Below, one piece after another: positions 6,938-12,009 of a DNA stretch of 12,009 bases (its first letter is position 1; each line of letters opens with the position of its first letter). Location: positions 1 through 12,009 of the forward strand of contig JACZYI010000038.1 of the NCBI GenBank assembly GCA_022571175.1, in the 5' to 3' direction. The notes below the pieces were generated by a model. That model saw nothing but the letters and a program-made list of their open reading frames with translations, had not been told where the DNA came from and made no database searches. The position numbers and the translations under genes were made by a program. This stretch comes from Pseudomonadota bacterium (GTDB taxonomy: Bacteria; Pseudomonadota; Alphaproteobacteria; Sphingomonadales; SMXR01).

Positions 6938-7870
6938 TCAAATCCACCGGTCGAGGGTGGCGCCAATAAACAGCAGCCACCCGGCGAGCGCGTTTGAACG
7001 AAAAATGCCAAGGCAACTCGCGGAATTTTCAATATCCACACGCCGTATTTGCCAGATAAAATGCAAGGCCAGGACCAAAAGCCCAATCTGGAATCCGATT
7101 CCCATGCCAGCCAGGACTCCGGATAGCCCAATCAACAAAACAGCGCCGCCATAAAAAGCAAAAAGCCAGCTCTTGGTGGACTTTCCAAACTTCAAGGCCG
7201 TCGATTTGACACCAATCAAGGCATCGTCCTCCTTATCCTGATGGGCATAGATGGTATCATACCCAAGTGTCCACAAAATGCCGCCAGTAAACAGCAAAAG
7301 TGCCGCTACTGGCACTTCTCCGCTCACCGCTGCCCACCCTAACATGGCACCCCAGTTGAAAGTTAGTCCCAAAAAAAGCTGAGGCCAATAAGTGACCCGC
7401 TTCATAAAGGGATAGATCACAATTAATGGCAGGGAAGCCAAACCCACAACCACCGCCAACGGATTGAATGTTAGCAGAATCAGAAAACTCAAAGCCACAA
7501 GGCCGAGCAGGAATATCCAGGCCTGAAACACTGTGATCTGGCCGCTGGGCAGGGGGCGAAGTCGGGTGCGTTCAACTTTTGCATCAAACTCCTTATCCAC
7601 AATATCATTGAAGGTGCAGCCCGCAGCTCTCATCAGGAAAGCGCCAATCGCAAACAGGGCCAAAAGCCAAATATCCGGAACTTGATCGCGGCTGGTTGCC
7701 ATGGCGATGGACCACCAGCATGGCCACAGTAACAACCAGGTCCCGATGGGGCGATCAACGCGGGCCAGGCGCAAATAGGGTCTGGTAAATTGTGGCGCGC
7801 CATGATTGACCCAATGACCCACTACCGTATCTGCGATTGGCTGATCTTTCTGAATTTCATCTGATGACAT
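6938..7870 (-). CDS. ubiA: 4-hydroxybenzoate polyprenyltransferase
   Basis: UbiA attaches the polyprenyl tail to 4-hydroxybenzoate at the inner membrane, the membrane-committing step of ubiquinone synthesis. With this start the protein has 310 residues, the usual size. Both Asp-rich prenyl-diphosphate/Mg2+ motifs are intact: NDIVDKEFD (88-96) and DTIYAHQDKEDD (205-216). LARVDRPIGTWLLLWPCWW and several hydrophobic helices are typical of the family. The open frame extends upstream to TTG 7957 (339 aa) with another ATG at 7921. I prefer ATG 7870, which follows GGGAAG by ten bases, because the extra residues do not resemble the family. ubiD follows in the same operon. Confidence 0.95.
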   Translation of the reverse strand: MSSDEIQKDQPIADTVVGHWVNHGAPQFTRPYLRLARVDRPIGTWLLLWPCWWSIAMATSRDQVPDIWLLALFAIGAFLMRAAGCTFNDIVDKEFDAKVERTRLRPLPSGQITVFQAWIFLLGLVALSFLILLTFNPLAVVVGLASLPLIVIYPFMKRVTYWPQLFLGLTFNWGAMLGWAAVSGEVPVAALLLFTGGILWTLGYDTIYAHQDKEDDALIGVKSTALKFGKSTKSWLFAFYGGAVLLIGLSGVLAGMGIGFQIGLLVLALHFIWQIRRVDIENSASCLGIFRSNALAGWLLFIGATLDRWI

Positions 7871-7913
7871 TGACTTTTTTCTTCCCGAGCTTGCATTGTC
7901 GGCATTTGCGGTT

Positions 7914-7942
7914 AGTACCATACGCCCATAAGGCCTTGTCAA
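7914..7942 (-). promoter_or_regulatory. Possible ubiA promoter in divergent ubiA/rsmE region
   Basis: On the - strand a perfect TTGACA (7942-7937) lies 66 bases upstream of the preferred ubiA start, inside the long alternative reading frame. No good -10 box sits at 17 bases (GGTACT). On the + strand TTGTCA (7936-7941) overlaps it and points toward rsmE, with ATTAGT 17 bases later. Both are partial promoter matches. Confidence 0.25.
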
Positions 7943-7978
7943 TAAAGTGAGAACCAAAATTAGTGAATAGGATCTGGC

Positions 7979-8722
7979 TTGACGAGCAAATCAAAAATCA
8001 GACTCTGTGTGACCGCTCCACTGGGCGCTGACAAACGGGTTGTCTTGTCATCGGAAGACAGCCATTACCTTGTGAATGTCATGCGCCGTAAAGCAGGAGA
8101 TGAGGTGGTTCTCTTTAATGGTAGAGACGGGGAATGGCGGGCAAAAATTCTCGAAGCCCATAAGAAAAAAACAATTCTCTCAGCGCAAGAGCAATTGCGG
8201 CCCCAGAGAGCAGGGCTTGACCTTTGGCTACTGTTCGCTCCACTTAAGCGGGCCTCCGTGGATTCTATGGTTCAAAAGGCAACCGAACTTGGAATCTCGG
8301 AGCTTCTGCCAGTTCTGACCGAATATTCTGATTCAAGAGGAATTAAAATCACGCGATTGGCGGCCATTGCAAAAGAGACAGCAGAACAATGCCACCGTCT
8401 GATGGTGCCTAAAGTCAGACCCATTCAAACTTTGCAAGAAGTACTGGAGGATTGGCCGGATGAACGCCGACTTGTGTTCTGCGATGAGGCAGGCAAGGGC
8501 GATAATCCATTGGCGGTATTGAAAAAATTTGGGGCCAATAAAAAAATTAAATCCTGGGCCCTACTGGTGGGGCCGGAGGGTGGTTTTTCACCTGACGAGC
8601 GGTTGCATATCCTCTCAAAGCCCTATGTTGTTCCCGTATCGCTCGGCCCACGCCTTTTGCTGGCGGATACAGCAGCTATCGCGGCCTTGACCGTGTGGCA
8701 CTTGGCTCTGGGTGATTGGTAA
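7979..8722 (+). CDS. rsmE: 16S rRNA m3U1498 methyltransferase
   Basis: RsmE methylates N3 of U1498 in 16S rRNA of the assembled 30S subunit using S-adenosylmethionine. The 247 residues match the family. Residues of about 1-72 form the PUA-like RNA-binding domain (SHYLVNVMRRKAGDEVVLFNG), and the rest is a SPOUT knot domain: KRASVDSMVQKATELGISELLPV, ETAEQCHRL, LLVGPEGGFSPDE and SLGPRLLLADTA. The knot block is usually LGPRILRxETA; here Arg is Leu (L228) and Glu is Asp (D230). The start is TTG at 7979, preceded by AGGA six bases earlier (7969-7972). It is divergent from ubiA and followed by gshA. This order is, from memory, common in alphaproteobacteria. Confidence 0.93.
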   Translation: MTSKSKIRLCVTAPLGADKRVVLSSEDSHYLVNVMRRKAGDEVVLFNGRDGEWRAKILEAHKKKTILSAQEQLRPQRAGLDLWLLFAPLKRASVDSMVQKATELGISELLPVLTEYSDSRGIKITRLAAIAKETAEQCHRLMVPKVRPIQTLQEVLEDWPDERRLVFCDEAGKGDNPLAVLKKFGANKKIKSWALLVGPEGGFSPDERLHILSKPYVVPVSLGPRLLLADTAAIAALTVWHLALGDW

Positions 8723-8816
8723 TTCCCGGCGTTTGATCATATCAATGAGTAATAATATGATTATCTTATTGGAACTCAAGGAATCTTCACCCATATTGTG
8801 GCATGGAGTGTGCCAT

Positions 8817-8843
8817 TTGCCAGTTGTATGGCTGGGGTAAAAT
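8817..8843 (+). promoter_or_regulatory. Candidate gshA promoter
   Basis: TTGCCA (8817-8822) and TAAAAT (8838-8843) each match five of six bases of the sigma-70 consensus, with a short 15-base spacer. Transcription would begin about 25 bases before the gshA ATG. The 152-base gap after rsmE suggests gshA may have its own promoter. No terminator is visible after rsmE. Confidence 0.4.
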
Positions 8844-8874
8844 TACATTGGTGCCAGGAATAGCGGGGGGCTGA

Positions 8875-10224
8875 ATGAGCGACCTCAAACAGCCAATTGA
8901 AAACAAGGCCCAGCTTGTGGATTTTATCGCATCGGGCGAAAAATCCCGGGATCGCTGGGCTATTGGCACCGAACATGAGAAATTCTGTTTCCATCTGGCC
9001 GATAATTCTCCTCTCGAATATGAAGGAGATAACGGCATTCGATCCTTGCTTCAGGCCCTGTCCGGGGACAATTGGTCACCCATTTGCGAGCAGAATAATG
9101 TAATTGCCCTTGATGGCGACGGGGCAACGGTAACGCTGGAGCCGGGCGGGCAGCTGGAACTTTCCGGAAAACTCCTGACCGATATTCATCAGACTTGCAG
9201 CGAAGTGCATGACCATCTTGCGCGGGCCAAAAAGGCGGGTGACGCGCTGGGTGTCGGGTTTATTGGTCTGGGATTTCATCCCACGCTCAGTCGGGATGAG
9301 GCTCCGCAGATGCCCAAGGGGCGCTATGATATTATGCGGGCCTATATGCCCACAAAAGGCAATCTGGGGCTGGACATGATGCACCGGACGGCAACCGTGC
9401 AGGTCAATCTCGATTTCGCGGATGAGAGCGACATGGTGAAGAAATTCCGGGTGGGACTTGCATTGCAACCCGTTGCCACCGCCATGTTCGCTAATTCACC
9501 CTTTAGCGAAGGCAAGCCAAATGGGTTTCAGTCTTATCGCAGCCACATCTGGACAGATACCGATCCGGACCGAACCGGCCAGTTGCCCTTTGTTTTTGAA
9601 GATGGATTTGGATACGAGCGCTGGGTGGATTATGTGCTCGATGTGCCCATGTATTTTGTCTATCGAGATGGATATATAAATGCCGCAGGACAATCCTTTC
9701 GAGATTTTATGGATGGCCGACTGCCAGCACTTCCAGGTGAAAAGCCTACATTTGAAGATTGGTTTAATCACCTGACAACGCCTTTTCCTGAAGTTCGTCT
9801 CAAAACCTTCATCGAAATGCGGGGCGCAGACGGGGGGCCATGGTCCAAGCTTTGCGCATTGCCTGCGCTCTGGGTAGGGCTTCTTTACGATCAGACTGCC
9901 TTGGATGCGGCATATGATTTGGTGAAAGATTGGTCGATTGAGGAAATCGAAACCATGCGAACAGATGTGCCGCGTCTCGCCCTTGAGGCCAAATTCCGAA
10001 GCGGGACGGTCAGAGATGTGGCGCGCGAGGTTTTGGCAATTGCCGAAGCGGGCCTCAGGGCGAGGGGTATCAAGGGGACAATTGATGCTGATGAACGCGG
10101 ATTTTTACAGACCCTTCATAGCAGTGTCAGTGACAACCGAACGCCCGCTGACGAGCTTCTCGAAGCGTATCACGGGCGCTGGAAAGGCGATATTTCGAAG
10201 ATTTTCGAAGAATTCAGCTATTGA
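8875..10224 (+). CDS. gshA: Glutamate-cysteine ligase, plant/alphaproteobacterial type
   Basis: This enzyme joins L-glutamate and L-cysteine with ATP to make gamma-glutamylcysteine, the first and usually limiting step of glutathione synthesis in the cytosol. The 449-residue product is of the plant-like group, distinct from the E. coli type. Signatures are WAIGTEHEKF (E33 and E35 in the glutamate/metal site), EPGGQLELSG, MMHRTATVQVNLDF (168-181), EMRGADGGPW (314-323) and CALPALWVGLLYD from C327. Plant enzymes of this group are redox-regulated by disulfides. Only C327 is found in the segment corresponding to one of them, so I see no basis for the same switch here. The region before the ATG is G-rich (GGGGGG four bases upstream), an unusual ribosome binding site. 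No clear terminator follows. Confidence 0.95.
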   Translation: MSDLKQPIENKAQLVDFIASGEKSRDRWAIGTEHEKFCFHLADNSPLEYEGDNGIRSLLQALSGDNWSPICEQNNVIALDGDGATVTLEPGGQLELSGKLLTDIHQTCSEVHDHLARAKKAGDALGVGFIGLGFHPTLSRDEAPQMPKGRYDIMRAYMPTKGNLGLDMMHRTATVQVNLDFADESDMVKKFRVGLALQPVATAMFANSPFSEGKPNGFQSYRSHIWTDTDPDRTGQLPFVFEDGFGYERWVDYVLDVPMYFVYRDGYINAAGQSFRDFMDGRLPALPGEKPTFEDWFNHLTTPFPEVRLKTFIEMRGADGGPWSKLCALPALWVGLLYDQTALDAAYDLVKDWSIEEIETMRTDVPRLALEAKFRSGTVRDVAREVLAIAEAGLRARGIKGTIDADERGFLQTLHSSVSDNRTPADELLEAYHGRWKGDISKIFEEFSY

Positions 10225-10453
10225 TTTTGCGACTCATTAATGGCGAAACAGCCCAAAATATGCATCTGGAAGGCTCAGTTTTCCTCAAAAGTATCATTTT
10301 TCTTTTTTTTGGCTACACACACAACATATTGTGGTAATTGTCTTTTTTATATACCACCAGTAGTAGGTTAATCAATTTTTAACTATATTTTTGTGTTTCC
10401 CCGGAAAATTCGATAGGCTGTTGAGAACGGTAACAATCATGAGGGGCTTAGAG
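10225..10453. other. AT-rich upstream region with dyads
   Basis: This gap between gshA and the first small membrane gene is strongly AT-rich, with a run of eight or more T ending at 10310. It holds two overlapping inverted repeats: CACAA-N4-TTGTG (10320-10333) and GTGGTA-N15-TACCAC (10331-10357), the latter with half-sites 21 bp apart. The region probably carries the promoter and possibly an operator for the small genes, but no clear -35/-10 pair stands out. Confidence 0.4.
10441..10446 (+). promoter_or_regulatory. Ribosome binding site deciding the start at 10454
   Basis: GAGGGG is seven bases before ATG 10454 and argues for that start. In-frame ATG codons at 10439 and 10391 lack such a site, and only the 10454 start gives a protein aligned from residue 1 with the 121-aa paralogue. 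Confidence 0.6.
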
Positions 10454-10624
10454 ATGGTTGATAAAATCGTATCCTGGGTACTGATGGGCCTGTTGGTTAT
10501 GGCCTGGTACTATGTGGGTTCGCAGGTTGCCTATTTCGCACCAGAAGAAGGAATGTCGATGGGCGGTCTGGGCGCTGGATGGTGGTTCTGGACCATCGCA
10601 ACAATCGCATATATGCGATCATAA
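10454..10624 (+). CDS. Small two-helix membrane protein (N-half paralogue)
   Basis: I do not recognise this 56-residue protein. It has one clear transmembrane helix (about 5-28, SWVLMGLLVMAWYYVGSQVA), a short loop PEEGMSMGGLGAG, and a second hydrophobic segment (about 43-54, WWFWTIATIAYM) ending in Arg-Ser. Its N-terminus aligns from the first residue with that of the 121-aa protein encoded at 11155. MVDKIVSWVLMG pairs with MVNKLIAWIVAG, and QVAYFA (24-29) pairs with NIAFLA (25-30) after a one-residue gap. The gene ends 17 bases before the next, which has its own ribosome binding site, so they form a two-gene unit. The start is ATG 10454, chosen on the GAGGGG site and the alignment. Confidence 0.72.
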   Translation: MVDKIVSWVLMGLLVMAWYYVGSQVAYFAPEEGMSMGGLGAGWWFWTIATIAYMRS

Positions 10625-10641
10625 ATTAGAGAGGAAAAGCA

Positions 10642-10851
10642 ATGTTTGATAAATTCATAAATTCAATCAAAGATTTTGTGCCAAATCTTCTCTGGTTCGC
10701 GGTTGCGGGCTTGACCATCGGAGTGGTCGCACCATTTCTCTTTGGTGATGGCGGATTTGATATCATGGCAATAATTCAAGATGGCGTACTTGCCGTGGTG
10801 GCAGGTTTTATGACGGCCCTGTGGATCAGCGCCATGGACAACGGATCCTAG
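10642..10851 (+). CDS. Small two-helix membrane protein (C-half paralogue)
   Basis: This 69-residue protein is of unknown function. Residues of about 13-34 form one hydrophobic helix (VPNLLWFAVAGLTIGVVAPF), followed by a GDGGFD turn and a second Gly/Ala-rich helix (about 41-64, IMAIIQDGVLAVVAGFMTAL). Residues 40-64 align without gaps with 92-116 of the 121-aa protein encoded at 11155, with 11 of 25 identical (D, I, M, G, A, V, G, T, A, W, A). GAGGAAA lies five to eleven bases before the ATG. The gene is followed by an intrinsic terminator, so the 56-aa and 69-aa genes make one short transcription unit. The two products may work as a hetero-oligomer; this is inference from the fused paralogue. 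Confidence 0.78.
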   Translation: MFDKFINSIKDFVPNLLWFAVAGLTIGVVAPFLFGDGGFDIMAIIQDGVLAVVAGFMTALWISAMDNGS

Positions 10852-10880
10852 ACCCAGACCAACGAAGACAAATTCCACTG

Positions 10881-10915
10881 AAAGGGCGCGGTGTTTTACG
10901 CGCCTTTTCTCTTTT
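10881..10915 (+). terminator. Intrinsic terminator after the 69-aa gene
   Basis: AAAGGGCGCG (10881-10890) pairs with CGCGCCTTTT (10899-10908) through ten pairs including one G-U, around an eight-base loop. TTTTCTCTTTT follows from 10905. It ends the two-gene unit about 30 bases after the stop codon. Confidence 0.85.
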
Positions 10916-11092
10916 GACTAATATCCAACCAAGAATCAGCCCAAACGGTAGTTTCGCTATCTGAGGCGATTTATCCGCATGGATATTCATACCATGCTGC
11001 TGGCGAGCTAAAATATCAAATAAAATGTCCCAAAATGCTACATATTGGGGCATGTCAAGGGATAATATACAATTTTTTGTAGTTTGGTGATT

Positions 11093-11120
11093 TTGCAACC
11101 CGGCCTACTTGCGCTAATAT
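11093..11120 (+). promoter_or_regulatory. Candidate promoter of the 121-aa gene
   Basis: TTGCAA (11093-11098), a 16-base spacer and TAATAT (11115-11120) each match four of six sigma-70 bases. The expected start lies about 28 bases before the ATG at 11155. Since a terminator precedes it and another follows the gene, a separate promoter is expected here. Confidence 0.4.
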
Positions 11121-11154
11121 CCTGCCATTCGTTTAACCCTAGAAGGGGGAAATT

Positions 11155-11520
11155 ATGGTTAACAAGCTTATTGCATGGATCGTCGCAGGCGTTGGCTTCA
11201 CCGTTGCCTGGTGGGTTATGCAGGGGAACATTGCCTTTCTTGCTGGCAACGAAGACCTGATGTGGCTGTTTACAATCATCTTTATCGGCATGAATGCCGG
11301 TTCAGGTGGTGATTTGATGGGCAACATCACAAGCGGTCTGCAAGATAACATGGTGACGTTCGCGATGTATTTTGTCGCTGCCGCTGTTAGCGTCCTCTTA
11401 TACACAGTGATGATGGGCGGAGCAGTGGACATTATGATGGCCGTAAAAGGCGGTCTTTCTGCAGCCGTCTCAGGTATTCTTACAGCCGTATGGTTTGGTG
11501 CCGCAAAAGCCGGCGTCTAG
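11155..11520 (+). CDS. Four-helix membrane protein, fused form of the two preceding genes
   Basis: This 121-residue integral membrane protein is of unknown family. Hydrophobic segments lie at about 5-22, 35-48, 67-87 and 91-117. The loops are short (GNED at 31-34, MNAGSGGD at 46-53, and QDN at 63-65). The N-terminal half corresponds to the 56-aa protein encoded at 10454 and the C-terminal half to the 69-aa protein encoded at 10642. It includes GGAVDIMMAVKGG followed by SGILTAVWFGAA. Charged residues are few: K4, E33, D34, D53, D64, D92, K98 and K118. There is no signal peptide with a cleavage motif. AAGGGGG ends five bases before the ATG, a strong ribosome binding site. The gene sits between terminators, so it is probably monocistronic. 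Confidence 0.85.
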   Translation: MVNKLIAWIVAGVGFTVAWWVMQGNIAFLAGNEDLMWLFTIIFIGMNAGSGGDLMGNITSGLQDNMVTFAMYFVAAAVSVLLYTVMMGGAVDIMMAVKGGLSAAVSGILTAVWFGAAKAGV

Positions 11521-11542
11521 TCCAGACAAAAACTTTCTAGAC

Positions 11543-11577
11543 ACCGGGCGCGATTTTTTCGCGTCCGGTTTTCTTTT
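11543..11577 (+). terminator. Intrinsic terminator after the 121-aa gene
   Basis: ACCGGGCGCGA (11543-11553) pairs with TCGCGTCCGGT (11559-11569) through eleven pairs including one G-U, around a five-T loop. TTTCTTTT follows. It lies between this gene and convergent tldD. Readthrough from tldD meets no T-run directly after the stem, so it acts mainly on the + strand. Confidence 0.88.
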
Positions 11578-11608
11578 GTCATCATATAAATATATTCGTG
11601 TCTGAAGG

Positions 11609-12009
11609 TCAGGCGGCGGTTCCACCAACTGTCAGGCGGTCAATGAGGATGGTTGGCTGACCCACACCTGCCGGGATTGACTGTCCGGCTTTGCCGCAGG
11701 TACCCACACCCGGATCAAGCTCTAAATCATTTCCAATCATACGAATTTTGGTCAGCACGTCCGGTCCGTTACCGATCAGGGTGGCCCCTTTGATTGGTTC
11801 CAGTATTTCGCCATTTTTGATCCGATAGGCCTCAGTACAGCTGAACACAAATTTACCGTTGGTGATATCAACCTGTCCGCCGCCAAAATTGACCGCATAG
11901 AGGCCGCGCTTCACACCGGCGATGATATCTTCCGGCGATTCACCGCCGGCCTCCATGAAGGTGTTGGTCATGCGCGGCATGGGCGCATGGGCGAAACTCT
12001 GGCGACGGC
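11609..12009 (-). CDS. tldD: TldD metalloprotease subunit, C-terminal part
   Basis: About 132 codons are visible; the gene continues past the right edge, so the start and the catalytic HEXXXH helix are outside the window. The visible part reads RRQSFAHAPMPRMTNTFM, then a GKFVFSCTEAYRI segment, GATLIGNGPDVLTKI and NDLELDPGVGTCGK. It ends with GQPTILIDRLTVGGTAA. These closely resemble the C-terminal third of E. coli TldD, including the conserved MPRMTNT and GVGTCGK blocks. TldD is the zinc-binding subunit of the TldD/TldE protease. The 12007-11609 frame is open with the partial first codon at 12008-12009. It converges on the 121-aa membrane protein gene. Confidence 0.95.
   Translation of the reverse strand, partial: RRQSFAHAPMPRMTNTFMEAGGESPEDIIAGVKRGLYAVNFGGGQVDITNGKFVFSCTEAYRIKNGEILEPIKGATLIGNGPDVLTKIRMIGNDLELDPGVGTCGKAGQSIPAGVGQPTILIDRLTVGGTAA

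Larger units (their letters stand above)
10852..11154. other. Intergenic region between small membrane genes
   Basis: Besides the terminator at its start and the promoter candidate near its end, this 303-base gap holds an inverted repeat GCATGG-N9-CCATGC (10977-10997) and TACAA-N4-TTGTA (11068-11081). A - strand open frame of 90 codons crosses it but lacks family resemblance and overlaps the terminator and the 69-aa gene, so I do not call it. No RNA gene is recognised. Confidence 0.5.

Noticed and set aside
7871..7957. N-terminal extension of UbiA from TTG 7957
   Set aside because: The extra 29 residues do not resemble the family, and a ribosome binding site precedes ATG 7870. The extension overlaps the likely promoter region.
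10391..10453. N-terminal extension of the 56-aa protein from ATG 10391
   Set aside because: There is no ribosome binding site, and the homologous 121-aa protein starts at the residue corresponding to ATG 10454.
10826..11098. 90-codon - strand frame between the small membrane genes
   Set aside because: It crosses a strong + strand terminator and the end of the 69-aa gene, and its product has no features of a real protein.
10454..11520. Small genes beside tldD as peptide substrates of TldD/TldE
   Set aside because: TldD/TldE is known to process modified peptides, but these products are hydrophobic membrane proteins without a leader/core layout, and no modification enzymes are nearby.
1..12009. 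CRISPR array, insertion sequence, prophage or integron
   Set aside because: No spaced direct repeats, transposase, integrase or long terminal inverted repeats were seen; the gene content is housekeeping apart from the unrecognised small membrane genes.

Overview
This window looks like an ordinary chromosomal stretch from an alphaproteobacterium. It has moderate GC content and uses several GTG and TTG starts. The evidence for the group is the gene content: a divergent purD/xseA pair, a DUF2093 gene coupled to xseA, a plant/alphaproteobacterial-type glutamate-cysteine ligase, and the ubiA/rsmE/gshA neighbourhood. This placement is inferred from gene families and order; I could not run a database search.

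Layout. Positions 1-297 (-) hold the N-terminus of purD. A divergent intergenic region leads into a rightward cluster: xseA (exonuclease VII large subunit), a DUF2093 gene whose TTG start overlaps the xseA stop, an exported M23/LytM-type protein, and a TorF-family outer-membrane protein. Convergent to it on the - strand is pmbA/tldE (3761-5101). A non-coding stretch (5102-5419) carries a strong UUCG-loop terminator for the - strand. Next on the - strand is the ubiquinone pair ubiA-ubiD, written in the order ubiA (start near 7870) then ubiD (end 5420). Divergent from ubiA are rsmE (16S rRNA m3U1498 methyltransferase) and gshA. The last 1.8 kb holds three small integral-membrane protein genes (10454-10624, 10642-10851, 11155-11520), each transcription unit ending in its own terminator. 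The C-terminal part of tldD runs in from the right edge on the - strand.

How the genes work together. The ubiA and ubiD products carry out consecutive early steps of ubiquinone synthesis. PmbA/TldE and TldD form one heteromeric protease, but here they are encoded 6.5 kb apart in separate units. gshA gives the first step of glutathione synthesis. xseA and purD are nucleic-acid and purine housekeeping genes.

The most unusual signal is in the small membrane genes. The 56-aa and 69-aa products, encoded by two adjacent genes, align in order with the N-terminal and C-terminal halves of the 121-aa product of the next gene. One membrane protein family therefore appears in both a split and a fused form within 1.1 kb. 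I do not recognise the family.
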